From contig NZ_JYMT01000043.1 in NCBI RefSeq assembly GCF_000938305.1, forward strand, positions 149,623 through 213,622: 64,000 nucleotides of DNA, read 5' to 3'. Numbering within the stretch: the stretch's first letter is position 1; each line of letters opens with the position of its first letter. This document shows positions 14,732 through 23,537 of the stretch, in pieces. The translations under genes and the position numbers were made by a program. The notes under the pieces are model-generated. The model did not search any database. It had not been told where the DNA came from and worked only from the letters and a program-made list of their open reading frames with translations. The stretch is from Bradyrhizobium sp. LTSP885 (lineage in GTDB: Bacteria > Pseudomonadota > Alphaproteobacteria > Rhizobiales > Xanthobacteraceae).

Positions 14732-17323
14732 GTGTCGACGCTCGATCTCTTCTCCGTCCCGCCGTCGGAAACGGCCGACCTGCTGCCGCGCCGGTTTCGC
14801 GACTGGTTCGCCTCGCGTGGCTGGTCGCCGCGTGACCATCAGCTCGCGCTGCTGGCGAAGGCGCGCGAGGACCGGTCCGCGCTGCTGATCGCGCCCACCG
14901 GCGCTGGCAAGACGCTGGCGGGATTTCTGCCGACGCTGGTGGAGTTGAGCGGGGCGGGAGCCCTACCAGCGAGCGCTAGCGACCAGCAAAGAACAAGCCT
15001 CTTGTCCACCGGCCGGAGTGTGAAGCGCACCGGCGGCCTGCACACGCTCTACATCTCGCCCTTGAAAGCGCTCGCCGTCGACATCGCGCGCAACCTGGAA
15101 ACCCCGGTCGCCGAGATGGGACTGCCGATCAAGATCGAGACCCGCACCGGCGACACGCCGGTGTCGCGGCGGCAGCGGCAGCGGCGTTATCCGCCGGATA
15201 TCCTGCTGACCACGCCGGAGCAGCTCGCGCTGCTGCTGGCTTCCGACGATGCGCCCTTTCTGTTCGCCTCGTTGAAGCGCATCGTGCTCGACGAATTGCA
15301 CGCGCTGGTCACCTCGAAGCGCGGCGATCTGCTGTCGCTCGGGCTCGCCCGGCTCTGGACAATCGCGCCACAGATGCGCGCCATCGGCCTGTCGGCGACG
15401 GTGGCCGAGCCCGAGCAACTCGCGCGCTTCCTGGTGCCGCAGCCTGGCGGCGAGAGCGTATCAGCCGATGTTGTCATCGCCGGCGGCGCCGCGCCGCCTG
15501 TTGTCGAGATGCTCGACACGCGGGAACGCCTGCCTTGGTCCGGCCACGGCGCGCGTCATGCGCTGCCCGAGGTCTACGAGCTGATCAAGCGCAACAAGAC
15601 CACGTTGGTGTTCGTCAACACCCGCAGCCAGGCCGAGATGCTGTTCCAGGATCTCTGGCGCATCAACGACGATGGGTTGGCGATCGCGCTGCATCACGGC
15701 TCGCTCGACGTCGCCCAGCGTCGCAAGGTCGAGGAGGCGATGGCGGCCGGAAAACTGCGCGGTGTGGTCTGCACCTCCTCGCTCGACCTCGGCGTCGACT
15801 GGGGCGACGTCGACCTCGTCATCAATATCGGCGCGCCCAAGGGCTCGTCGCGGCTGATGCAGCGGATCGGCCGCGCCAATCACCGTCTTGACGAGGCCTC
15901 CCGCGCGGTGCTGGTGCCGGCCAACCGCTTCGAGGTGCTGGAATGCGCCGTCGCGATCGAAGCCATTGCCGAGAATGCGCAGGATACGCCGCCGCTGCGC
16001 ACAGGCGCGCTCGATGTGCTGGCCCAGCATGTGCTGGGCTGCGCCTGCGGCGAGCCGTTTTTGCCGGATGAGCTCTACGCCGAGGTCAAGACCGCGGCGC
16101 CCTACGCCAACCTTGCGCGCACGGATTTCGACGACGTCGTCGATTTCGTCGCGACCGGCGGCTACGCGCTGAAGACCTATGAGCGTTTCGCGCGCATCAA
16201 GCCGAACAAGCAGGGCCGCTGGCGCGTCGCCAATCCGAAGGTGCGGCAGAGCTATCGCCTCAATGTCGGCACCATCGTCGAGGAGACCATGCTGAAGGTG
16301 CGGCTGGTGCGCTCACGCGCCGGCGGCAGCGGTTCAACGGGCGCGATCGCGCGCGGCGGGCGGATGCTCGGCCAGATCGAGGAGGCCTTCATCGAGGGCC
16401 TCGTGGTCGCCGACACCTTTGTGTTTGGCGGCGAAGTGGTGCGCTACGAGGCGCTGGTCGAGGACCAGGTCTATGTCTCTCGCGCCAACGACAAGGACGC
16501 CAAAGTGCCGTCCTACATGGGCGGCAAGTTTCCGCTCTCGACCTATCTCGCCGAGCGCGTGCGCAAACTGCTCGATGACGTCAGCGCCTGGAATGTGTTG
16601 CCGGACCAGGTGCATGACTGGCTGTCATTGCAGCGGAAGTTTTCGCGTGTGCCGGCGGCGCGGGAGCTGCTGGTCGAGACCTTTCCGCGCGGCGGCAGCC
16701 ATTATCTGGTCTGCTATCCGTTCGAGGGCCGGCTCGCCCACCAGACGCTCGGCATGCTCCTGACGCGCCGGCTGGAACGAGGTCGCGCCCGGCCGCTCGG
16801 CTTCGTCGCCAATGAATATGCGCTCGCGGTGTGGGGCGTCGGCGATCTCTCCTTCATGATCCGGCACGGCAAGCTCGACCTCAACGCACTGTTTGATCCT
16901 GACATGCTCGGCGACGACCTCGAGGCGTGGCTTGCAGAATCCGCGCTGATGAAGCGCACCTTCCGCAACTGCGCCATCATCTCCGGCCTGATCGCGCGCC
17001 GCTTCACCGACGAGGAGAAATCCCGCCGCCAGGTGCTGTTCTCGACCGACCTGATCTATGACGTGTTGCGCAAGCATCAGGCCGACCACGTACTGTTGCG
17101 CACCGCCCGCGCCGACGCCGCCACCGGCCTGCTCGACCTCCGCCGGCTCGGCGACATGCTGTCGCGCATCCACGGCCGAATCACCCACAAGGAACTCGAC
17201 CGCGTGTCCCCGCTCGCGGTTCCCGTGCTGCTGGAAATCGGCCGCGAGTCAGTTTATGGCGAAGCATCCGACGAACTTCTGGCCGAAGCGGCCGAGGAAC
17301 TCGTGCGGGAGGCGACGACATAA
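14732..17323 (+). CDS. Ligase-associated damage response DEXH-box helicase (Lhr-core type)
   Basis: About 863 residues of superfamily 2 helicase related to the Lhr core. Walker A is APTGAGKT (around residue 54), the DEXH motif is DELHAL (around residue 190), and motif VI is QRIGRANHR (around residue 381). A long C-terminal region (about residues 400-860) fits the winged-helix and beta-barrel parts of Lhr-core proteins. It is expected to unwind or translocate on damaged DNA using ATP. A GTG at 14732 (VSTLDLFSV) is chosen because the earlier ATG lies inside a repeat. PdeM follows after 15 bp on the same strand, so they form an operon. Confidence 0.9.
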   Translation: MSTLDLFSVPPSETADLLPRRFRDWFASRGWSPRDHQLALLAKAREDRSALLIAPTGAGKTLAGFLPTLVELSGAGALPASASDQQRTSLLSTGRSVKRTGGLHTLYISPLKALAVDIARNLETPVAEMGLPIKIETRTGDTPVSRRQRQRRYPPDILLTTPEQLALLLASDDAPFLFASLKRIVLDELHALVTSKRGDLLSLGLARLWTIAPQMRAIGLSATVAEPEQLARFLVPQPGGESVSADVVIAGGAAPPVVEMLDTRERLPWSGHGARHALPEVYELIKRNKTTLVFVNTRSQAEMLFQDLWRINDDGLAIALHHGSLDVAQRRKVEEAMAAGKLRGVVCTSSLDLGVDWGDVDLVINIGAPKGSSRLMQRIGRANHRLDEASRAVLVPANRFEVLECAVAIEAIAENAQDTPPLRTGALDVLAQHVLGCACGEPFLPDELYAEVKTAAPYANLARTDFDDVVDFVATGGYALKTYERFARIKPNKQGRWRVANPKVRQSYRLNVGTIVEETMLKVRLVRSRAGGSGSTGAIARGGRMLGQIEEAFIEGLVVADTFVFGGEVVRYEALVEDQVYVSRANDKDAKVPSYMGGKFPLSTYLAERVRKLLDDVSAWNVLPDQVHDWLSLQRKFSRVPAARELLVETFPRGGSHYLVCYPFEGRLAHQTLGMLLTRRLERGRARPLGFVANEYALAVWGVGDLSFMIRHGKLDLNALFDPDMLGDDLEAWLAESALMKRTFRNCAIISGLIARRFTDEEKSRRQVLFSTDLIYDVLRKHQADHVLLRTARADAATGLLDLRRLGDMLSRIHGRITHKELDRVSPLAVPVLLEIGRESVYGEASDELLAEAAEELVREATT

Positions 17324-17338
17324 CACTGGGAACCGGAC

Positions 17339-18049
17339 GTGACGGCAAACGCGCAGGCTTCGGGGGATTTTGACGAGATGCGCGTTTCGACGATCACGGT
17401 CGCGGACATAGACTTCGTGTCCGATTTTTCCGGCGCGCTGTTCTGGGACGAGCAGCGCCTGCTCGTCGTCTCCGACCTGCATCTGGAAAAAGGCTCGAGC
17501 TTCGCCGCGCGTGGCGTGCTGCTGCCGCCCTATGACACGATCGCGACGCTGAGCCGCCTGGCCGCGGTGATCGCGCGGCACGACCCGCGCATGGTGATCG
17601 CGCTCGGCGACAGCTTTCACGATCGCAACGCGCATGAACGGCTGTCGGATACGGACCGCGAAACGCTGGCCGCGCTGCAGGTCCGGCGCAACTGGATCTG
17701 GATCTCGGGCAATCACGATCCGGCGCTGCCGTCCGATCTTGGCGGCGTGGTCGCAACCGAAGTCGCGATCGGCCCGATCAAGTTTCGCCACGAGCCGACC
17801 GGCGCCAGCGGCGAGATCGCCGGCCATCTGCATCCGAAGGCCCGCGTGCCGACCCGCGGGCGCTCGATCGAGCGCCGCTGTTTTGCGAGCGACCGCGAAC
17901 GCGCGGTGATGCCGGCGTTCGGCGCCTACACCGGCGGCTTGAGCATCCGCGACGCCGCGTTCGCAAAGATCTTCGGCTCGTCTGGGTTCATGGCCCACGT
18001 GCTCGGCGACAACCGCGTGCACGCGTTCGCGGCATCGCGGTGTTATTGA
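17339..18049 (+). CDS. pdeM: Ligase-associated damage response endonuclease PdeM
   Basis: A calcineurin-type metallophosphoesterase of 236 residues (223 if translation starts at the ATG at 17378). The metal-binding motifs are all present: VSDLHLEKG, GDSFHD, GNHDPALP and GHLHPKA. Members encoded beside the Lhr-core helicase and ligase act as Mn-dependent nucleases in the characterised Pseudomonas case. The gene follows the helicase by 15 bp. Start choice is uncertain: the GTG at 17339 gives an extra 13 polar residues. Confidence 0.9.
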   Translation: MTANAQASGDFDEMRVSTITVADIDFVSDFSGALFWDEQRLLVVSDLHLEKGSSFAARGVLLPPYDTIATLSRLAAVIARHDPRMVIALGDSFHDRNAHERLSDTDRETLAALQVRRNWIWISGNHDPALPSDLGGVVATEVAIGPIKFRHEPTGASGEIAGHLHPKARVPTRGRSIERRCFASDRERAVMPAFGAYTGGLSIRDAAFAKIFGSSGFMAHVLGDNRVHAFAASRCY

Positions 18050-18075
18050 GGCACGGACCGAGCCACACACTCAGT

Positions 18076-18197
18076 GTCGTCCCTGCGAAAGCAGGGACCC
18101 ATAACCACAGGGGCGAGTTGTCGAAGCTCGCTGTGGCCCCAGCGTTGCGCAACCATAGCCATCGGTGGTTATGGGTCCCGGCCTTCGCCGGGACGAC
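18076..18197. repeat. Intergenic inverted repeat (family 3)
   Basis: The ends gtcgtccctgcgaa and ttcgccgggacgac are inverted, with an inner inverted pair gacccataaccac and gtggttatgggtc. It lies between convergent genes pdeM and the LysR gene. Related to 4764-4892. Confidence 0.75.
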
Positions 18198-18241
18198 GGC
18201 GGAAGTTGCGGGGAGCGCTTCCGCTTAACGCTACCTCAGCC

Positions 18242-19105
18242 CTACGCCGCCTTCGCCTGCACGGTCTCGCAGAACTCGGCGAGGCGCTCTGCCAGCCGCA
18301 GCGTCGCGGGGCTGGCATCGGGGGCTGCGACCAGCGCCACTTCCGTCTTGTCGATCGGCGCAAAACCGTCTTTTGCCGTGAGCACGCGGTGATCGGCCTG
18401 GATCGCGATCTCGGCGAGGATGCTCAGGCCCATGCCTGCGGCGATCGCGGCCTGGATGCCGGAGAGGTTCGACGACGTATAGGCCATGTGCCAGTTGCGC
18501 CCCGCGCTCTCCAGCGCATGGATCGCGCCGGCGCGATAAAGACAGCCCGGCGGAAAGCCGATCAGCGGCACCGATCCCACATTGGTGTCGCGCGGATGCT
18601 GCTTGCTGGTGACCCAGTGCACGCGCTCCGGCCAGACCGCGATGCCGCCTTTTTCGCCCGCCGCGCGCTTGAACAGCGCGAGATCGAGTTCGCCGCGTTC
18701 GAGGTCGCGCCGCAACTGCGTGCTCTGGTCGGTGCGGACGTCGAGCCGCAGCGCGGGATGCGAACGCGAGAATGCCGCAAGCAGTTTGGCCAGCCGGAAG
18801 GCGGCGAAATCTTCGGGAACCCCGAGCCGGATCGCGCCCTCATTGCCGGGCCGCGACACCACATCGCGCGCCTCTTCAGCCAGCGCCAGCAGCCGCCTTG
18901 CGTAGGACAGCAGGCGCTCGCCGGCCTCGGTCGGCGTCACATCCTTGCCGCTGCGGATCAGCAATGGCTGGCCGACATCCTCCTCCAGCCGCTTGATCTG
19001 CTGACTGACCGTGGATTGCGTGCGGTGGACCCGCACGCCGGCGCGGGTGAAGCCGCCGGCATCGACCACCGAGACGAAACTGCGCAGCAGCTCCAGGTCG
19101 AGCAT
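18242..19105 (-). CDS. LysR family transcriptional regulator
   Basis: About 287 residues with an N-terminal winged helix-turn-helix (LRSFVSVVDAGGFTRAGVRV followed by RTQSTVSQQIKRLEEDVG, residues 5-45) and a C-terminal LysR substrate-binding domain. It is divergent from the DMT transporter gene at 19202, the usual layout when a LysR regulator controls its neighbour, probably in response to the transported compound. The ATG at 19105 is preferred because gggg lies about 7 bp upstream; the ATG at 19117 adds four residues. A palindrome in the intergenic gap (19127-19141) is a candidate binding site. Confidence 0.9.
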   Translation of the reverse strand: MLDLELLRSFVSVVDAGGFTRAGVRVHRTQSTVSQQIKRLEEDVGQPLLIRSGKDVTPTEAGERLLSYARRLLALAEEARDVVSRPGNEGAIRLGVPEDFAAFRLAKLLAAFSRSHPALRLDVRTDQSTQLRRDLERGELDLALFKRAAGEKGGIAVWPERVHWVTSKQHPRDTNVGSVPLIGFPPGCLYRAGAIHALESAGRNWHMAYTSSNLSGIQAAIAAGMGLSILAEIAIQADHRVLTAKDGFAPIDKTEVALVAAPDASPATLRLAERLAEFCETVQAKAA

Positions 19106-19126
19106 TGCAGGCCCCATTCGAAAATC

Positions 19127-19141
19127 AACTGCATGTCAGTT
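19127..19141. promoter_or_regulatory. Candidate LysR operator: aactg-N5-cagtt
   Basis: The inverted repeat aactgcatgtcagtt sits 22 bp upstream of the LysR start and 60 bp upstream of the DMT transporter start. The position suits a shared operator, although the arms are short (5 bp). Confidence 0.35.
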
Positions 19142-19201
19142 TATCATTTAATTTCCAAATATCAAGGCGCGGACCTAGATCATGGAGGAAGGAGAAACCC
19201 C

Positions 19202-20131
19202 ATGTCAGTCGCCCCCGCCGTCGCGATGTCCCGCCCCCGCTTCAACGCCCTTCCGTTCCTGATCGCCCTGTTTTGTCTGCTCTGGAGCTTCGCCTTCGTG
19301 GCCGGCAAGATCGGCGTCACGGACTGCCCGCCGCTGATCCTGCTGGCCGCGCGGTTTTCGCTCGCCGGCATCCTGATCCTCGGCGTCTCCTTGCTGCGCA
19401 GGGATACGTGGGACCTCACCTGGCGCGACGCGGCCGTGTTCGCCGTCCTCGGCGTCGCCAATAACGCGCTCTATCTCGGCCTCGGCTATACCGGGCTGAA
19501 GACGGTGTCGGCCGGTCTCGGCGGATTGATCGTCTCCGCCAATCCGGTATTCACTGCTGTTCTGGCGGCGCTGTTTCTCGGCGAAGCCCTGACCTGGCGC
19601 AAGGTCGCGGGCCTGCTGCTCGGAATTCTCGGCGTTGCGTTCATCGTTTGGCATCGTATGAAAGTCGGCACGGACAATCCGCACGGCATCCTGTTCACGC
19701 TGGCGTCACTCGCCTCGATCGTGACCGGCACCATCCTGTTCAAGCTGTTGGCGCCCAAGGGCAGCCTGTGGATCGGCAACGGCATCCAGAACATCGCCGG
19801 TGGGCTTGCGGTGATGCCGTTCGCCTTCGCTTTCGCTGATGTCAGCGACATCGTGCCGAGCGCGCGGCTTGCCGAAGCCTTCGCCTTCCTCGTACTGGGC
19901 GGCTCGATCCTCGGCTATCTGATCTGGTTTCACCTCCTGAAAGTGTGTGGCGCGACCGCGGCAAGCGCCTATCACTTCCTGATGCCGCCGCTCGCCATGC
20001 TGTTCGCGTTCTTCGTGCTCGGTGAACATGTCGAATTTCGCGACCTGCTCGGGATCGTTCCGGTCGCAATCGGCATTTATCTGGTGACCCGTCCGGCGGC
20101 CGCCGCTCCCTCGAAGAGGAGCGTGACATGA
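19202..20131 (+). CDS. DMT family transporter (EamA domain)
   Basis: About 309 residues with ten predicted membrane helices in two EamA repeats (first: LPFLIALFCLLWSFAFVAGK; second begins near HGILFTLASLASIVTGTIL). Such drug/metabolite transporters usually export amino acids, nucleobases or small metabolites. The ATG at 19202 is supported by a strong ribosome-binding site (ggaggaaggag, 19183-19193) and the immediate hydrophobic helix; the frame is open about 1.1 kb upstream only as the antisense of the LysR gene. Regulation by the divergent LysR gene is likely. Substrate unknown. Confidence 0.88.
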   Translation: MSVAPAVAMSRPRFNALPFLIALFCLLWSFAFVAGKIGVTDCPPLILLAARFSLAGILILGVSLLRRDTWDLTWRDAAVFAVLGVANNALYLGLGYTGLKTVSAGLGGLIVSANPVFTAVLAALFLGEALTWRKVAGLLLGILGVAFIVWHRMKVGTDNPHGILFTLASLASIVTGTILFKLLAPKGSLWIGNGIQNIAGGLAVMPFAFAFADVSDIVPSARLAEAFAFLVLGGSILGYLIWFHLLKVCGATAASAYHFLMPPLAMLFAFFVLGEHVEFRDLLGIVPVAIGIYLVTRPAAAAPSKRSVT

Positions 20132-20230
20132 GCATCACGATCACGCATCGGGGGGCGTGATTGCCAGCGCGAGTTTCATAAATGGAACCATGGCGGTATC
20201 GGTCCGTTGTCGAACGGGCCGGAACCGGGC

Positions 20231-21580
20231 ATGACGCAGCACAGACAGACCTCACCGGAGCACAACGCCAAGCCCGGCAGCGCCAAGCCCGGCAGCGCGG
20301 CGGCGAAAGCTGCGCGCGGGCCGTTCAGCCTCAAATATATCGCGAAGGCGCTCGGCCCCGGCCTGATCACCGGCGCCTCCGACGACGATCCGTCGGGAAT
20401 CGGCACCTACAGCCAGGCCGGCGCGCAGCTCGGCTACGGCATCGGCTGGACCATGCTGCTGACCTTTCCGCTGATGGTGGCGATCCAGGAGATTTCCGCG
20501 CGCGTCGGCCGCGTCACCGGACACGGCATTTCAGGCAATGTCTGCCGGCATTATCCGCCTTGGCTGCTGGTCGTTGTCGTAGCGCTGCTGTTCATCGCCA
20601 ACACCATCAACATCGCAGCCGATCTCGCTGCCATGGCGGATGCGTCGAAGCTTCTGGTCGGCGGTCCCGCCATCCTCTATGTCGTGCTGTTCGGCGTGAC
20701 TTCGGTGGCCGCGCAGATCTTCATGGACTACAAGCGCTACGTCGCGGTGCTGAAATGGCTGACGCTCAGCCTGTTCGCCTATGTCGCGGCCCTGGCCTTC
20801 GCCAAGGTCTCGTGGGGCGAGGCGTTGGCCGGCGCGCTGGTGCCGCGTTTCACCTGGAGCGCGGATTATTTCACGACCATTGTCGCGATCTTCGGCACCA
20901 CGATCTCGCCCTATCTGTTCTTCTGGCAGGCGTCGCAGGAAGCCGAGGAGCAGCGCATCGACGCCAGGAAACATCCGCTGATCGAGCGGCACTATGGCGC
21001 GCGGCAGGAATTCTCCCGGATCCGCGCCGACACCGTCGTCGGCATGGCGTTCTCCAACCTGATCGCGCTGTCGATCATCGTTACCGCCGCCGCAACGCTG
21101 CACGCTGCGGGAAAGACCGACATCCAGACCTCGGCGCAGGCGGCCGAGGCGCTGCGGCCGATCGCCGGGCCATTTGCGGAAGTGATCTTCGCACTCGGCA
21201 TCGTCGGGACTGGATTGTTGGCGATCCCGGTGCTCGGGGGTGCGACGGCCTACGCGGTCGGCGAGGCAGGGCGATGGTCGGTCGGCCTGGCGCGCAAGCC
21301 GAAGGAAGCGATCGCGTTCTATTCGGTGCTGGCGCTGTCGGGCGCGATCGGCATCGCGCTCAACTTCACTCCGATCAATCCGATCTCGGCGCTGTACTGG
21401 AGCGCGGTCGTCAATGGCGTGCTCGCTATTCCCGTGATGGTGCTGCTGATGGTGATGGCGCGCCGCAAGGATGTGATGGGCCATTTCGTGATCGGCGGTT
21501 GGCTCTATTGGCTCGGCTGGCTCTCGACCGGGGCGATGGCGCTCAGCGTGATCGCGATGGGAGTGGGGCTGCTTTTTTAA
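20231..21580 (+). CDS. Nramp-related divalent metal transporter (atypical motifs)
   Basis: About 449 residues with roughly 11 membrane helices and Nramp (SLC11) similarity, clearest in ALGPGLITGASDDDPSGIGT (helix 1) and ISPYLFFWQASQEAEEQ (helix 6). In classical Mn/Fe transporters helix 1 carries DPGN and helix 6 carries MPH; here these read DPSG and SPY, so the metal-binding Asn and Met are not conserved and the substrate may differ. A short tandem duplication (AKPGS twice) lies in the soluble N-terminus. The ATG at 20231 is chosen; a TTG at 20207 is an alternative. No metal-regulator gene is adjacent. Confidence 0.8.
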   Translation: MTQHRQTSPEHNAKPGSAKPGSAAAKAARGPFSLKYIAKALGPGLITGASDDDPSGIGTYSQAGAQLGYGIGWTMLLTFPLMVAIQEISARVGRVTGHGISGNVCRHYPPWLLVVVVALLFIANTINIAADLAAMADASKLLVGGPAILYVVLFGVTSVAAQIFMDYKRYVAVLKWLTLSLFAYVAALAFAKVSWGEALAGALVPRFTWSADYFTTIVAIFGTTISPYLFFWQASQEAEEQRIDARKHPLIERHYGARQEFSRIRADTVVGMAFSNLIALSIIVTAAATLHAAGKTDIQTSAQAAEALRPIAGPFAEVIFALGIVGTGLLAIPVLGGATAYAVGEAGRWSVGLARKPKEAIAFYSVLALSGAIGIALNFTPINPISALYWSAVVNGVLAIPVMVLLMVMARRKDVMGHFVIGGWLYWLGWLSTGAMALSVIAMGVGLLF

Positions 21581-21602
21581 ATCATCGCGCCGTCATCACC
21601 GG

Positions 21603-22085
21603 TCAGAACAGCGAGGTGTCGATCTTTGTCGTCGATTTGTTCTTTCGCAGGATGATGGTCGTGCGGTAGCTCGCGATATCGGTGACCGGATGCATGAGGC
21701 GGTCGAGGATGAACGATTGATAGCGTGCGAGGTCGGAGGACACGACCCGCAGCGAGTAATCCCAATCGCCGGCAATCATGCAGCACTCGACGACCTCCGC
21801 AAGGCCGATCACCTTCTTCTCGAAGCGCTCGAAGGATTCCCTGTTCTGTTGCTTGAGGCGGACTTCGACGATCGCGTCGAACCCGAGCCCTACGCGAGCA
21901 GGGTCCACCAACGCCACATAGGAGCTGATGACGCCGGCATCTTCGAGCGTCCGGACGCGTCTCATGCAGGGGGCGGACGAGAGGCCGATCCGTTCGGCCA
22001 GCTCGAGATTCGTGATGCGCCCCTCGACCTGGAGCACGTCGAGGATTTTCCGGTCGATCTCGTCGAGCACCATCGTGGTTCCCAT
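21603..22085 (-). CDS. Lrp/AsnC family transcriptional regulator
   Basis: A 160-residue regulator with an AsnC-type helix-turn-helix (LDEIDRKILDVLQVEGRITN followed by LELAERIGLSSAPCMRRVRT, residues 7-46) and a C-terminal RAM ligand-binding domain (PARVGLGFDAIVEVRL). These proteins sense amino acids and often control a divergent amino-acid metabolism gene; here that is the dialkylglycine decarboxylase gene starting at 22230. The 144-bp gap between them contains a 15-bp palindrome (22151-22165). The gene is convergent with the Nramp-related gene, 22 bp away. Confidence 0.9.
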   Translation of the reverse strand: MGTTMVLDEIDRKILDVLQVEGRITNLELAERIGLSSAPCMRRVRTLEDAGVISSYVALVDPARVGLGFDAIVEVRLKQQNRESFERFEKKVIGLAEVVECCMIAGDWDYSLRVVSSDLARYQSFILDRLMHPVTDIASYRTTIILRKNKSTTKIDTSLF

Positions 22086-22109
22086 TATTTTCGAATTCTC
22101 TGTGTTTTG

Positions 22110-22165
22110 CGCAATTAATTACAGAACTAGCTCGGAAATGCATCTCAAATCGCAATGTCATTGCG
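22110..22165. promoter_or_regulatory. Candidate AsnC/Lrp operator region: cgcaat half-site and cgcaatgtcattgcg
   Basis: A perfect 15-bp inverted repeat (cgcaat-gtc-attgcg, 22151-22165) and an additional cgcaat half-site at 22110-22115, 41 bp upstream (about four helical turns), lie between the divergent AsnC-family and DGD genes. Same-face spacing is typical for multimeric Lrp-type binding. Confidence 0.4.
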
Positions 22166-22229
22166 TCGGTGCGCGCATAGGATGGGCAGAGGGTTGGACA
22201 CGCGGCGACTCGGCAACAAGGGGACGGGC

Positions 22230-23537
22230 ATGGCTGGAAATGACGACAAATCCTTTTGGGATCGTGCGCGGCGTCACCTCATCAGGTATGGCGGAACGTT
22301 CGCTCCTGTGATCATCGAGCGCGCCTCCGGATCGTTCGTTTATGACGCCGACGGCCGTGCCATCCTCGATTTCACGTCCGGCCAGATGAGCGCCGTGCTC
22401 GGTCACGGTCACCCCGAGATCGTCCGGACCATCAGTGAGCATGCCGAACGGCTCGATCATCTCTTCAGCGGCATGCTGACGCGCCCGGTGGTCTCGCTGG
22501 CTGAAAAGCTCGCGGAGCTGCTGCCGCCGGGGCTTGATCGCGTCATGCTGCTGAGCACGGGGGCTGAGTCAAACGAGGCTGCCATCAAGATGGCGAAGCT
22601 TTTCACCGGCGGCTTCGAGACCGTTGCGTTTGCGCAGTCCTGGCACGGGATGACATCGGGTGCGGCCGGGGCGACCTATTCGGCCGGCCGCAAGGGCTAT
22701 GGTCCCGCGCCGGTCGGATCGCTCGCGATCCCGACGCCGAATCCCTATCGTCCCCGGTTCGGCAACGCGGCCGATTGGCGGGCCGAATTGGCCTACGCCT
22801 TCGATCTCGTCGACCGCCAATCGACCGGATCGCTCGCGTGCATGATCGCCGAGCCGATCCTCTCTTCCGGCGGGCTGATCGATCTGCCGGAGGGCTACCT
22901 TGCCGAGCTGAAGGAGCTGTGCCGCGCGCGGGGCATGCTACTGATCGTCGACGAAGCACAGACGGGCCTCGGGCGAACCGGCGCCATGTTCGCCTTCGAG
23001 CGCGACGGCGCCGTGCCTGATATCCTGACCTTGTCGAAGACGCTCGGCGCCGGTCTGCCTCTGGCCGCGGTCATCACGTCAGCCGAAATCGAGGAACGCT
23101 GTCACGAACGTGGCTTCCTCTTCTACACGACGCATGTGTCGGACCCGATGCCGGCCGCGGTCGGTCTGAAGGTCATCGAGATCATCCTGCGCGACCGATT
23201 GGTCGAGCGCGCTGGAATCGCGGGTGCGCGGCTGAGGGACGGGCTCCTCGCGCTTCAGAACCGGTTCGAATGCATTGGTGACGTGCGCGGCAGAGGACTG
23301 ATGCAAGGCATCGAGATCGTGCGCGACCGCTACAGCAAGGCGCCTGACGAAGCGCTCGGAACGCGCGTGTCGCAGCGCTGCATGGAACTCGGATTGAGCA
23401 CCAACATCGTGCAGTTGCCCGGCATGGGCAGCGTATTCCGCATTGCTCCGCCACTGACGATCAGCGATGACGAGATCGATCTCGGCCTCTCGATCCTGGG
23501 CGACGCTTTCGAAAGCGCATTGCAACGGCAGGGGTGA
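22230..23537 (+). CDS. dgdA: 2,2-dialkylglycine decarboxylase (PLP-dependent)
   Basis: A 435-residue class III (subgroup II) aminotransferase-fold protein that strongly resembles the Burkholderia cepacia enzyme, which decarboxylates 2-aminoisobutyrate and related dialkylglycines with transamination to pyruvate. With the ATG at 22230, Gln52 (SGQMSAV) and Trp138 (QSWHGM) fall exactly at the reference positions; the PLP lysine is in LSKTLGAG (about residue 270), its Asp partner in DEAQTG, and the carboxylate-binding Arg in VFRIAPP. The Ser pair in EPILSSGG is also kept. It is divergent from the AsnC-family gene and its stop directly abuts the stop of the next, convergent gene. A second, more distant copy is at 55390-56712. 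Confidence 0.88.
   Translation: MAGNDDKSFWDRARRHLIRYGGTFAPVIIERASGSFVYDADGRAILDFTSGQMSAVLGHGHPEIVRTISEHAERLDHLFSGMLTRPVVSLAEKLAELLPPGLDRVMLLSTGAESNEAAIKMAKLFTGGFETVAFAQSWHGMTSGAAGATYSAGRKGYGPAPVGSLAIPTPNPYRPRFGNAADWRAELAYAFDLVDRQSTGSLACMIAEPILSSGGLIDLPEGYLAELKELCRARGMLLIVDEAQTGLGRTGAMFAFERDGAVPDILTLSKTLGAGLPLAAVITSAEIEERCHERGFLFYTTHVSDPMPAAVGLKVIEIILRDRLVERAGIAGARLRDGLLALQNRFECIGDVRGRGLMQGIEIVRDRYSKAPDEALGTRVSQRCMELGLSTNIVQLPGMGSVFRIAPPLTISDDEIDLGLSILGDAFESALQRQG

Noticed and set aside
18074..19201. N-terminal extension of the DMT transporter frame
   Set aside because: The extension is the antisense of the LysR gene. A strong ribosome-binding site at 19183-19193 marks the real start at 19202.
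20140..20161. Terminator between the DMT and Nramp-related genes
   Set aside because: A 7-bp stem (atcacgc with gcgtgat) exists just after the DMT stop, but there is no T run after it, so I do not list it as a terminator.
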